Source: Fredinandcohnia quinoae
GTDB taxonomy: Bacteria > Bacillota > Bacilli > Bacillales > Bacillaceae_L
Direction of reading: 5' to 3'
Length of the DNA: 47,205 bases
Assembly (NCBI RefSeq): GCF_022427965.1
Contig: NZ_JAKTTI010000035.1
Coordinates: forward strand, 1-47,205
A program made the translations under genes and the position numbers. This document shows positions 25,281 through 33,511 of this stretch, piece by piece. Numbering within the stretch: position 1 is the stretch's first letter; every line of letters begins with the position of its first letter. The notes below the pieces were generated by a model that saw only the letters and a list, made by a program, of their open reading frames with translations, had not been told where the DNA came from and searched no databases.

Positions 25281-25544
25281 TTAACCCCAACAGCGGAAAC
25301 AATTATGACATCTAAAGCAGTTAGAACAGTTGAAACACCTAAAACAACTAAAGCAATTAAAACAATTAAAGCACCTAAAGCAGCTAAAACCCCCACAACG
25401 ATGAGATCCACCGCAACGGGAACCGCCGCCTCCGAACATCTCATATTGACGTGCCTCTTCACTATAAGGATCCAGAGGCATTAACTCACCCGCTTGGTAT
25501 GGAGTCATTTCCAAGCCTTGTAATTGATTTTGAAAATTATTCAT
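25281..25544 (-). CDS. Heterocycloanthracin/sonorensin-like TOMM precursor peptide
   Basis: 87 residues. The leader (about 1-36) is acidic and contains NNFQNQLQGLEMTPYQAGEL, like heterocycloanthracin-family leaders. A GGGG stretch (38-41) marks the leader/core border. The core has 13 Cys (44, 50, 55, then every third residue to 85), mostly as C-F-R/N/S-C, ending WG. Cys can be turned into thiazoles by the YcaO and SagB enzymes encoded downstream on the same strand. AAGGAG lies 8 nt before the ATG. A weak promoter region precedes it; a terminator follows after the small frame at 25077. Confidence 0.93.
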   Translation of the reverse strand: MNNFQNQLQGLEMTPYQAGELMPLDPYSEEARQYEMFGGGGSRCGGSHRCGGFSCFRCFNCFNCFSCFRCFNCSNCFRCHNCFRCWG

Positions 25545-25663
25545 TTCTTCTTCTCCTTTGTGTTTAATAATTAGAGAGCAGAATGAAATTGGGCATTAAA
25601 TCCATCAGATAGTTCGTATACTCTCTTTAACAAAATATGATTCCATTTAGGCAGGTGATACTG

Positions 25664-25754
25664 ATGGCAGAGCCTAAAAAAAACTAAAGAAGAAACCGGC
25701 GCTTTGCATGAAAAACCTTTTCCTAATATCCCTATGATTACAGTAGATATCTAA
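25664..25754 (+). pseudogene. Candidate small gene broken at an A8 run
   Basis: From the ATG at 25664 the frame stops after seven codons. If the run of eight A at 25676-25683 had seven, the frame would continue for 29 codons, MAEPKKTKEETGALH then EKPFPNIPMITVDI, to a stop at 25752. AGGTG lies about 9 nt upstream. I recognise no family. Either a frameshifted small gene, a slippage-controlled one, or chance. Confidence 0.35.
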
Positions 25755-25776
25755 GTGAAAAAACGACCCAGAACAC

Positions 25777-25815
25777 AAAAAGATGAACTTAGCATTCTAC
25801 TAAGTTCATCTTTTT
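25777..25815. terminator. Strong bidirectional terminator
   Basis: AAAAGATGAACTTAG and CTAAGTTCATCTTTT form a perfect stem of about 15 bp with A and T tracts. It ends the MBL gene (minus) and isolates it from the TOMM precursor. Confidence 0.92.
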
Positions 25816-25835
25816 CCTTGCAGCTACACAAGCCA

Positions 25836-26537
25836 CTATTCAATTTCAAGTAGTTCTGAAAAAAATTGATTGATATTGCCTTTTAAAACAATTCCATGTC
25901 CCGTACACAAATATTCTACATCAAATTTATTAATATCCTTTATGCCTTCGATAAATAAACTAAAATTATGTTGTTTTCTCATTTCCTCGTTTTGAGACCA
26001 ATCAGACACAAACTGTTTAAATTTTTCTCTTTCCAATTTGCCAGTACCTACAACATTATGGTCATTCAAAGGTTCTGCAAAGAAGCAAATATGGTCACCA
26101 CAAAATAACACCTTGCTTTCACGATGATATAGTGAGACAGAACCTTTGGTATGATGTCCAAGAAGCACACAATCTAGATTACTTACAATCGAACCGTTAT
26201 CTGGGAGACTCATTTTTAATTTGTATCTAAGATTTTCTGGAATCAATTCTAAATCTTTATTATGAATAAAGCCTTCGATTTCTCCTAAAAATTGAATTCC
26301 CCCGATATGGTCTTTATGAGCGTGTGTAGCAATAAAGCGAGTGATATCACTCTTGGAAATCCCTATACTTTTTAGTGCGGAAAACAGGAAACGAGAATGT
26401 TCTTCCTTACCTGAATCAATAAGTATAATATCATTGTTTTCGAGCAACAAGTAGCAGTTATTATATGAGTTCCAGGATTCATCCCATAATAAAAAGGCGT
26501 ACACACCTTTCGTTATTTCTTCGAGATATGTTTTCAT
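25836..26537 (-). CDS. MBL-fold metallohydrolase
   Basis: 233 residues of metallo-beta-lactamase fold. The metal site THAHKDHIGG (H72, H74, D76, H77), H128 in LGHHTKGS, D148 in FCGDH and a final H in CTGHG complete the dinuclear pattern. The substrate cannot be told; members include glyoxalase II-like hydrolases, lactonases and phosphodiesterases. It lies 59 bp downstream of the terpene-cyclase-like gene in the same direction and may be cotranscribed with it. Confidence 0.9.
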   Translation of the reverse strand: MKTYLEEITKGVYAFLLWDESWNSYNNCYLLLENNDIILIDSGKEEHSRFLFSALKSIGISKSDITRFIATHAHKDHIGGIQFLGEIEGFIHNKDLELIPENLRYKLKMSLPDNGSIVSNLDCVLLGHHTKGSVSLYHRESKVLFCGDHICFFAEPLNDHNVVGTGKLEREKFKQFVSDWSQNEEMRKQHNFSLFIEGIKDINKFDVEYLCTGHGIVLKGNINQFFSELLEIE

Positions 26538-26596
26538 TCTATCCTCCCAATTACTGTACTTATTTAAATGAGATTTAAGTATTTATAAAAAATTTA

Positions 26597-27523
26597 TTAA
26601 GTAAGAGCGAGATTCAATTGGCTTTTAATTACATTAAAGGATTTGGTGAGAAAGGGAGAAATATGGCCAATTTCGGATACGGCTTCTAGAAGTGTAAAGG
26701 TGTGCCCACCCCATGGCCCCTTTGGATCAAACACTTGCCTCCCTATTCTTATTCCCGTTGCTTCGGCATGGCTATCCAGGAGTTGGATACCTTTACGAAG
26801 TAGGTCTGTCGGTAACGGTTTATTCCTGCGACGTGACCACTCCACCAAGTAAGACATGCCCCGTAGTATATCGTATTCAAAAAACCTTGGAAAGCAAGGC
26901 TTTAGCCATTCCTTATCGATGATGTCTCCCGTTTTTTTAGAACATACAAGTTGATGTTCAATCAAATAACGAGCGCCTTGATCCAAGAAAAAGGCTTCCT
27001 TCTCAGTGAAATCGCGATTCGTATACCATAGAATTGCCTCAAGAGGAGGTAGTGTCGAAATGATTGAACTCTTATTAGAATGAGTATAAGCATCGGGTTC
27101 ACAATTCAACCCACCATCGGATAGCTGATGCTCTAAGAACCATTCGCGAATCCAAGGCAGTTCCTTATCCAAATCACAGCCATAGTCCATCAAAATCATA
27201 TAGTATACTGCGAGCTCACAGTGGCAGCAATCCATCTTCATATTATCGATTTCAGTTGTTGGATGGTCTTCGACAGATTTAAGGAAAATGGGCCAGGTCT
27301 GAGCTTCAAGAATATATTTAGCTTTTGCAATAGCTGATTCAGGAATTTGCTTTACTTCCCCCATCTCATAAAGGGTTGCCATATGCCACCAGAGCCCATC
27401 CCATTTTCTACGGCTATCTTCAATTCGTTCAATAGGCACATCCGGATATGATTCAAGAAATTTAATAGTGTCCTCAATTGAATATTGAATAGTTTTATTA
27501 GTTTCCACACCGATAACCTCCAT
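26597..27523 (-). CDS. Terpene-cyclase/prenyltransferase-like alpha-toroid protein
   Basis: 308 residues, mostly helical, with repeats of the squalene-hopene-cyclase/prenyltransferase type: WDGLWWHMATLYEMGE, HQLSDGGLNCEP (a QW-like motif), KGPWGGHTFTLLEAV at the C-terminal repeat. The DxDD acid motif of class II cyclases is not visible and the protein is half the length of SHC. A cluster MDCCHCEL at about 98-105 could bind metal. It may be a non-catalytic or glycan-binding toroid. It lies just upstream of the MBL gene. Confidence 0.65.
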   Translation of the reverse strand: MEVIGVETNKTIQYSIEDTIKFLESYPDVPIERIEDSRRKWDGLWWHMATLYEMGEVKQIPESAIAKAKYILEAQTWPIFLKSVEDHPTTEIDNMKMDCCHCELAVYYMILMDYGCDLDKELPWIREWFLEHQLSDGGLNCEPDAYTHSNKSSIISTLPPLEAILWYTNRDFTEKEAFFLDQGARYLIEHQLVCSKKTGDIIDKEWLKPCFPRFFEYDILRGMSYLVEWSRRRNKPLPTDLLRKGIQLLDSHAEATGIRIGRQVFDPKGPWGGHTFTLLEAVSEIGHISPFLTKSFNVIKSQLNLALT

Positions 27524-27907
27524 ATTACCTTAACAAATAGATTGATAGTTGTATTTTCAACGTCCGCTATTTAGTAATAAAAGAAATGCGTTTCCCCATA
27601 AGTATACTGAGCAATACGTGCTAATACTACATAATTATGGTGAATCATTAGTTATTTGAGGACAAGGAAGAACCAGCAAATTATAAATGAAATTCATGAA
27701 AAAAGTATTAATAAAGTCTATTCTAGGCCAATAAAATAAACCAAAAATACTCAAGTCCTTTTATAACTTGTTATTTTTGGCTTATAATTTTTAAATCTTC
27801 ATTCTCTTTTCTTAAAATACCAATAGTTCTTTGAGTTATTCCGCTCGATCTTTTATTGTATACATCAAGCATGTTTGGTTCTTTTGTCTAAAACCCTTGA
27901 TTTAATT
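27524..27907. other. 384-bp gap with remnant frame and hairpin
   Basis: No full gene. A hairpin CCAAAAATA/TATTTTTGG (27741-27780), with inner AAGT/ACTT pairing, may terminate transcription from the SRPBCC gene. The fragment at 27771-27872 is listed separately. The rest shows nothing I recognise. Confidence 0.5.
27771..27872 (-). pseudogene. 33-codon basic/coiled-coil fragment
   Basis: The minus strand reads MLDVYNKRSSGITQRTIG then ILRKENEDLKIISQK. It has no ribosome binding site and begins just after the SRPBCC gene. The composition, a basic segment followed by a charged helix, looks like the end of a DNA-binding or coiled-coil protein, so it is more likely a gene remnant than a working peptide. 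Confidence 0.3.
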
Positions 27908-28372
27908 TCAACCAATATTCGCATCAGGAAATCTATCTGAGACAAGATTTAAGCGTATGTTATGTTCAAGAAGGGCTTTTAGACCGCAAAGTACAATGGT
28001 ATAACCACCTGTTGCATCAATCACCTGATTCACTATTTCATTTGAATCACCTTGGAATCCTCCATTTGTAATCGCAACAAAAGTTTCTTCGGTTCCCCGA
28101 GGGGTAAAAGTCCACTCCACAGTAGTGTCATCATCAAATTGTATGAGAATTCTCTTGTTTTGTTCAATTTCTTTTACATCAAGCTGTGCAGAAACTCCGA
28201 ACATCTCCCAATCCCATCTGATACGTTTTCCTGCTTCTAATTTTCCACTTGCCTTAGTAAACCAAAATTTCGTTGTAATCGCAGGGTCAATAAATGCATT
28301 GAATACCTCATCAACAGGTTTTCTAATAAGCATCTCTACTTGTACTTTAGATTCAATATTTGAGATCGTCAT
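27908..28372 (-). CDS. SRPBCC (AHSA1-like) protein
   Basis: 154 residues of START/Bet v1-like fold: LIRKPVDEVFNAFIDPAITTKFWFT at the N-terminus, GKRIRWDWEMFG in the middle, TVEWTFTPRGTEETFVAI, and a long C-terminal helix VIDATGGYTIVLCGLKALLEHN. This is the AHSA1/YndB type that binds lipophilic ligands in a cavity. The specific ligand is unknown. Monocistronic. Confidence 0.9.
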   Translation of the reverse strand: MTISNIESKVQVEMLIRKPVDEVFNAFIDPAITTKFWFTKASGKLEAGKRIRWDWEMFGVSAQLDVKEIEQNKRILIQFDDDTTVEWTFTPRGTEETFVAITNGGFQGDSNEIVNQVIDATGGYTIVLCGLKALLEHNIRLNLVSDRFPDANIG

Positions 28373-28489
28373 TATAATACCACCTTTTTCAATTTCACTA
28401 CTTTACTTCAAATTTCATGCTAAGACGTTAATACCTTGTAACATATCCTTCTTTTCCCACAATTACAAGTAATAATCAAAAACATTTCT

Positions 28490-28505
28490 TGTGAGATAAA
28501 TCACA
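28490..28505. promoter_or_regulatory. Fnr box before the PAS gene
   Basis: TGTGAGATAAATCACA fits TGTGA-N6-TCACA. Its centre (28497.5) lies 41.5 bp upstream of the start predicted from the extended -10 TGCTATCAT (-10 at 28527-28532), the classic place for class II activation by Fnr. Confidence 0.75.
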
Positions 28506-28523
28506 TTTCTCCATTATTATTAA

Positions 28524-28532
28524 TGCTATCAT
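28524..28532 (+). promoter_or_regulatory. Extended -10 of the PAS gene
   Basis: TGCTATCAT is an extended -10 with no -35 box upstream. The -35 place is taken by the Fnr box, as expected for an activator-dependent promoter. Predicted start at about 28539, leaving a leader of about 100 nt. Confidence 0.65.
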
Positions 28533-28638
28533 TAATGATGTTAGATAATCATTACCATGATGTGGTCGGTTTTTTCCCACTACTGTTTGTACTATTGTAT
28601 TTTCACATAAAGGAAGATTTCATTAGGGAGGTTTTTAT

Positions 28639-29118
28639 ATGTCTGAAGAAAAATTGTCTGAGTTAATTAGTCCTGATGCTGTCATTAATTTTGAAACGGG
28701 TGCAATTAAAGCAAGCACTTTGGATTCAATTATAAATCTTTTACCATTTGAAATGGGCTTTTGCGATGCCAATGATATTTTCCGCTGGTATTCAAATAAT
28801 CCCAACCGCGTGCATGGTCGTCGTAAAGAGGCTATTGGCCGCCATGTACTTGAGTTGCACCCAAAAATGGCTCATCATGTTGAAAAATTGTTGAATGATT
28901 TTCGTTCAGGAGCACGCGATGATTGGGAATTTTGGTTTCCAAAACGCTCCGGTATAGAAACTGGTCAAATTTATCAAAAATTCATGGCCGTACGTGATGA
29001 AAACGGAAAATATCTTGGATGTATGGATGTAACCGTTAATATCGACCTTTTCCAAGGAAAAGAAGGAAAACGTACCCCTGAAACGATTGACGAATTTATA
29101 GCTGTTAAGCCTGAATAA
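28639..29118 (+). CDS. PAS domain protein (DUF438-type)
   Basis: 159 residues. After about 30 residues a single PAS domain runs from about 35 to 135: LPFEMGFCDANDIFRWYSNN, RRKEAIGRHVLELHP, DDWEFWFPKRSGIETGQIYQKFMAVRDENGKYLGCMD. This is the PAS seen at the C-terminus of DUF438 proteins, where it probably holds a ligand such as heme or flavin; here it is a stand-alone sensor without output domain. GGGAGG is 7 nt before the ATG. The upstream Fnr box suggests it is made without oxygen. Confidence 0.88.
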   Translation: MSEEKLSELISPDAVINFETGAIKASTLDSIINLLPFEMGFCDANDIFRWYSNNPNRVHGRRKEAIGRHVLELHPKMAHHVEKLLNDFRSGARDDWEFWFPKRSGIETGQIYQKFMAVRDENGKYLGCMDVTVNIDLFQGKEGKRTPETIDEFIAVKPE

Positions 29119-29133
29119 AAAGGGCCTTTTCCA

Positions 29134-29174
29134 ACGAAAAACACACTGAATCCGTCCATTCAATGTGTTTTTCT
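29134..29174 (+). terminator. Terminator of the PAS gene
   Basis: AAAACACA-TGAAT and ATTCA-TGTGTTTT pair with one bulge per arm and end in a T run, about 20 bp after the stop. Confidence 0.8.
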
Positions 29175-29294
29175 TTATATATAGAAGTTTTATAAACTCT
29201 TAGTCCAGACCTTCTTCAGTCCGAGGACAAAAAGGTAAATACTCATTTAAAGCTGGACCTACCCACTTAGATTCGTAGTGAACAGAAACTGAGT

Positions 29295-30748
29295 TTAACT
29301 AGAAGCAATCCCCCGCATTGAAATCTTTTCTTCATACATCGTTTGATCTGCAGCATCTAGGATTTCCTCCACAGTGGTAATTGTGCCGGGCTTATAATAG
29401 GAGAAACCGTGGCGTGGCTTGCTGAAAGTTCATAAGGCTGTTGTGCTGACTGATTGAAGCTTTGAAATTCTTGCTTGATATTTGCCCATATCTCTTCCAC
29501 TTTTTCTCTATCTTTTCCAGAGAAAACGATGATAAATTCGTCACCACCCATTCGGAATAGCACATCGCCAGCATCGATATTACGATTGATGATCTCGCAG
29601 CTTGTTTTGATGAGATCATCCCCAGCTGAGTGACCAAAGTTATCATTGACGGTTTTTAACCCGTTTATATCAATATAGCAAACAATGAACTCTTGCTGAT
29701 AAGACCCTTGTATTTTCTCTTCCAACAAGAGCATCCCGCTACGCCGGTTCATCACTCCTGTTAGCGTATCGAATGAGGCGTGCTTGAGCAGCTCTTCTTC
29801 TTTTATCTTCAGGTTTGTAATATCCGTAACCCCAATTAGAATGCAGGACTGATCCAAATACTCGACCAATTCCAGGCTTAGCATCGCCCATTTTTTCAGA
29901 TTGGGACTTACTTGATACTCCAGTTCATAATTTTTGATACTTTGATGCTCGCCAAGCATTTTTAAAATAGTCTGTTTTTCAAAAGGATTTGTAAATAAAA
30001 ACTTACCATCTATTTTCGCCATGTCTTGATCCTGCAGATGATAATATTCAATGGCCTGTTGATTAATCAGCAAAATTTCATCATTTTGTAGGTTTGTAAG
30101 AATCAATGGATATGGGTTCATATGAAATAATCTTCGAAAACTCTTAGAATTTCTTCTTAACTTGCATTTATTTTCAAAATCACTTTTTCGCAGCTGATAG
30201 AGCATAAATGCAATCGTGAAGGAAATAACCGCCGCACCGGTTGAATTGATCATTTTTGTAATTAACGAAAGATGGTTAGGATCTATAAAAAATAATCCAA
30301 TCAAAAAGTAAATGTGGACACTACATAAATAAATCAAAAGTGTACCCGGATGAATAGGAAAAATAACAGAAACCCCAAGTAAAATAATGATATACGCATA
30401 AAGATTACCATTTAATAATTGGCTGTTTATAGAAGCCGTTGCACCGATAAATAGAAATAAGACGATGTAGAGATGGATGATGGGACCTTTAGGCGCATTC
30501 TTGTAAAAATAATAACTGAGAAGAAAAATAATAGACAGAAAAAAACCTGTAAGGTGAATAGAAGCAAGAACCCATCTATACACCTGGTCAGTCACGTTAT
30601 TTAATAGAAATAAGTCAGAATAAAGAAAGCCGGGATATGTGAAAATGAGCATAAAAGAAACCATTTTAAGCCGTTCAAAAAATAACCCATCTGAGTACGC
30701 GACAAAATTCTTTTGATCATCATTACCTTTAATTGAAGATAATTTCAT
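29295..30748 (-). pseudogene. Membrane-bound diguanylate cyclase, frameshifted in the GGDEF domain
   Basis: Six TM helices (about 30-190), a PAS domain (about 200-310, MNPYPLILTNLQNDEILLIN) and a GGDEF domain with intact RMGGDEF at 399-405, RXXD-type I-site not obvious. The frame breaks after H445: the tandem copy GCCAC-GCCAC (29409-29418) adds 5 bp. The frame as it stands ends at 29357 with a foreign tail (ATVSPIISPAQ...). Removing one copy restores GFSYYKPG, EEILDAADQTMYEEK and a stop at 29295, giving 482 residues. The active site is upstream of the break, but the lost last helices usually complete the fold, so activity is doubtful. Confidence 0.85.
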
Positions 30749-30940
30749 TTTTTAAATTCCTCTATGTATCTAATTTGGGTGAATATAACCAAAATTATTA
30801 TACACTGTGGGGCATTAAAATAGCTCCTATTATTATTTACTTTAAAGATGCTATATTAATAAATGAGGCTGTCTTGGATTTATAAGAATGATAATATAAA
30901 GGCACCAAAGGCCATCTAACTTCCTTTTCACTAAAGAACT

Positions 30941-31290
30941 TTTGTCTTAATTAGGTAAAATAAGCGAAGGTTTTCCGGTTATATGCAAAATAGGCTTCAT
31001 TTCGGGGTAAATAAGGGAAGGTTTTCCGCTTATACGAAGCAAATCCTTCAATTTCCATGCTTTTCGAATCAATAGGCGGAGTTTTTCCGTCTATTTTAAC
31101 TATTTTTTATTCTATTTACTAAATAGAGGAATTTTCTTCCGCTATTTATCTGATCAGATCGGGTGCTTAACCTGATACAAGTTACTGAGTAATAAATAAA
31201 ACGGCAGTATTTCTGCCGCTTTATACTTGGAGTTAGAATCTCCGCTTTACCATCGCTTACGGTAAGGTCCCTTTGACGTATCTAAATGAG
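30941..31290 (+). repeat. Dispersed hairpin element, copy E, with 3' module of the methyltransferase
   Basis: Four hairpins (about 30960-30982, 31009-31035, 31070-31095, 31124-31147). The third pairs through G·U (AATAGGCGGA with TCCGTCTATT). No 35-bp tandem unit. It continues as a second module (31185-31290) shared with F and G: TACTGAGTAATAAATAAAAC, a CGGCAG/CTGCCG hairpin, a GGAG/CTCC hairpin, CTTACGGTAAGG and GTATCTAAATGAGGTTTT. The methyltransferase gene follows directly. Confidence 0.9.
31198..31224 (-). terminator. Terminator of the TRM11-like gene
   Basis: On the minus strand CGGCAG-AAATA-CTGCCG is followed by TTTTATTTATT. It lies in the conserved second module; the copy in G keeps the stem, the copy in F has lost two pairs. 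Confidence 0.65.
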
Positions 31291-31316
31291 GTTTTATTTT
31301 ATAAATTAGTAAATAC

Positions 31317-32279
31317 TTACTTACAGATAATCACTTCGCGAGTAAAGGACCCTTTCTTAACAACTGCGCGGTCAATAATGCAAAACCCAACATTGATTAG
31401 GATTTCATCGATTGGTTCAACAGATATCACTACGACTTTTCTGGCAAACCTGCGCGCACTTTGAAGCATTTCGGCTTGTTCCTTAGGTGTGATTACAGAA
31501 CATAAATTATAAGGTAAATCGATAATCGCTACATCATATTGATTTTTGATGTCACGGATATCTGTTAATTTCACCTCTCCAGAAAGCCCAAAGTGGGCAA
31601 TATTCTCTCTGGTTCCACCCAGAATAAGACGATTCCTGTCGCTCCCCACTATGTCAATCCCCATTGATAAAGCTTCAACAAGCACCGTCCCAATTCCGCA
31701 GCAAGGGTCAATTGCCTTTATACCGCTTGGATCAGGAATGGCGATATTCACAACTGCTCTTGCCACACGTGTGTTAAGCGCAGTGGAGTAATTATGCGGC
31801 TTCCGTTGATGTCGAAACCAAACAGACTCACTTTTAACATAATCTCCGAATACCCATCTTCCGTTTATATTCATCACGCCAAACAATCGCTTTGGGTGAT
31901 GAATATCAGCCACTCCATTGATATGTAATCCTATTTCCTTCTCAATTGTACGTCGGTTCTCAAATCCTTCCTCAACATTTTTTGAAGGACCACCACTTTT
32001 TATATAATACACTTTGAATGTTTCCCCAGTTACTTGTAAAGCCGCTACTTGTTCAATGAGTTTTTGAAGACTTTTCCCCTCATAAATTACAGCAAGTCTT
32101 TCCTTAATAAACGGACTTCGACTTGGATCAATTTTCATATGGCTTTCCAAGATGTTTGTTTGTGACTCCATCCCAAATAATGAGCGCATTTCCAAAGCAC
32201 ACAATGAACGTTCATCCTCATAACAAGCATATGTATAGATATAGATCGTTGATTTTGTATGTTGACTCTCCAATTCCAT
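31317..32279 (-). CDS. TRM11/UPF0020-like SAM-dependent RNA methyltransferase
   Basis: 320 residues. N-terminal part (about 1-170) of unclear fold, then a Rossmann methyltransferase. SAM motif I is AIDPCCGIGTVLVEA (189-203), acidic loop GSDRN (212-216), and catalytic-type IIDLPYN at 252-258, which matches the D/N-PPY motif of N2-guanine/N6-adenine methyltransferases with L for the first P. It resembles TRM11-family enzymes acting on tRNA guanine. A truncated second copy lies at 41682-42063. It stands alone. Confidence 0.85.
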   Translation of the reverse strand: MELESQHTKSTIYIYTYACYEDERSLCALEMRSLFGMESQTNILESHMKIDPSRSPFIKERLAVIYEGKSLQKLIEQVAALQVTGETFKVYYIKSGGPSKNVEEGFENRRTIEKEIGLHINGVADIHHPKRLFGVMNINGRWVFGDYVKSESVWFRHQRKPHNYSTALNTRVARAVVNIAIPDPSGIKAIDPCCGIGTVLVEALSMGIDIVGSDRNRLILGGTRENIAHFGLSGEVKLTDIRDIKNQYDVAIIDLPYNLCSVITPKEQAEMLQSARRFARKVVVISVEPIDEILINVGFCIIDRAVVKKGSFTREVIICK

Positions 32280-32302
32280 TCCATCCTTTATGATATAAAT
32301 TT

Positions 32303-32343
32303 AAAAGGCAATAGGTCTGGCTTAACAGTACCTATTGCCTTTA
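32303..32343 (-). terminator. Terminator of the GIY-YIG gene
   Basis: AAAGGCAATAGGT and ACCTATTGCCTTT form a 13-bp stem with A/T tracts, 12 bp after the GIY-YIG stop codon. It also shields the methyltransferase promoter. Confidence 0.88.
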
Positions 32344-32354
32344 TTAATGAAAAT

Positions 32355-32732
32355 TTACCTAAAGAACACCTTATCAATATTGTACTTTGACTTGAGTTCA
32401 CTAATTATATACGTTTCATATATTTCTCTATGCACAGGGTCTTCAATAATACAAACTTCAATTTTAGTAACTTCATCTCTATGCATTTTGATTGGAGATA
32501 CATTATCCTCAAAATGCTTTTTAATTCTTGGTCGTAATTTCCTTGCCTTACCAACAAATAATAGTTCTTGATTATTGTTAAAAAACATAAAAATACCACC
32601 CTTATCTCTAGGGATAAGATGAAAATCAGTAAAGCCATAAATATTACTTAACTCGGGATTATTCTGTTTGGTAATGGTAACACTTGGTTTTGGAATAGTT
32701 ATGTTTATCACTACATTCACGTCCTCTTTCAT
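32355..32732 (-). CDS. GIY-YIG nuclease-like protein
   Basis: 125 residues. The core at 44-75 reads GGIFMFFNNNQELLFVGKARKLRPRI: GIF and FVG stand for GIY and YIG, and R67 is at the usual place for the catalytic arginine. A glutamate near 107 (IYETYII) could be the metal ligand. Short stand-alone GIY-YIG proteins of this kind are common in Bacillus; their substrate is unknown. Single gene with its own terminator. Confidence 0.82.
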   Translation of the reverse strand: MKEDVNVVINITIPKPSVTITKQNNPELSNIYGFTDFHLIPRDKGGIFMFFNNNQELLFVGKARKLRPRIKKHFEDNVSPIKMHRDEVTKIEVCIIEDPVHREIYETYIISELKSKYNIDKVFFR

Positions 32733-32937
32733 AGTCCTTTAAATGCTATCATAACAGTAATGAAATTACATCATTTACTTATGGCACGGTAAATGAGATT
32801 CTCAATTTAAAGAGATATTAATGTATACCAATAACTGTGTCTTTGATTTATCCATAAGAACACTTACAGTCAAAAAGAAGTCTAAAATCAAAGCACACAC
32901 AACTCACTTCCCTTTTAATAAGATTTCTCCTTAATTA

Positions 32938-33290
32938 TGAAACCAGCGAAAATAAGCGGAGGATTTCCGGTTATATGCAAAATAGAGCTGTTTTTGGGGC
33001 AAATAAGGGAAGGTTTTCCGCTTATACGAAGCAAATCCCTCAACTTTCATGTTTTTCGAGTCAATAGGCGGAGTTTTTCCGTCTATTTTAACTATTTTTT
33101 ATTCAATTTACTAAATAGAAGGATTTTCTTCCGCTATTTATCTGATCAGATCAGGTGCTTAACCTGATACAAGGTAATGAGTAATAAATAAAACGGCTGT
33201 ATTTCTGTCGCTTTATACTTGGAGTTAGAATCTCCGCTTTACCATCACTTACGGTAAGGTTCACCGCAGTGTATCTAAATGAGGTTTTTT
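32938..33290 (+). repeat. Dispersed hairpin element, copy F, without a gene
   Basis: Starts at CCAGCGAAAATAAGCGG and shows four hairpins as in E, then the second module to about 33290 including GGTAAGGTTCACCGC and GTATCTAAATGAGG. The CGGCAG/CTGCCG stem has decayed to CGGCTG/CTGTCG. No methyltransferase sequence follows; homology ends about where the gene should begin. Confidence 0.88.
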
Positions 33291-33511
33291 TATTAAACTG
33301 AATGCTTACTTATAAAACTCCTCAAAAACAATCTCTGTTAAAATTATATTCTTCTGTTATTTATTGTTGATGAACTTGATTTGGAGAAGGAAGAAGGATA
33401 TTTGCTATTAATTGAAGAAAAGTTAAATATATGTTTACATTTTTTTTGAAAGTCGATTATAGATTACTATATTTATTAGATGGATAAATTGTCAAAAGAG
33501 GTGAACCCCCG

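Noticed and set aside
25223-25462. 79-codon minus-strand frame overlapping the TOMM precursor
   Set aside because: It is the other reading frame of the repetitive Cys-rich core and has no ribosome binding site; its V/L/A-rich repeats are a by-product of the 9-nt periodicity.
32937-33167. 76-codon plus-strand frame
   Set aside because: It lies entirely in hairpin element F; similar frames are not kept in the other copies.
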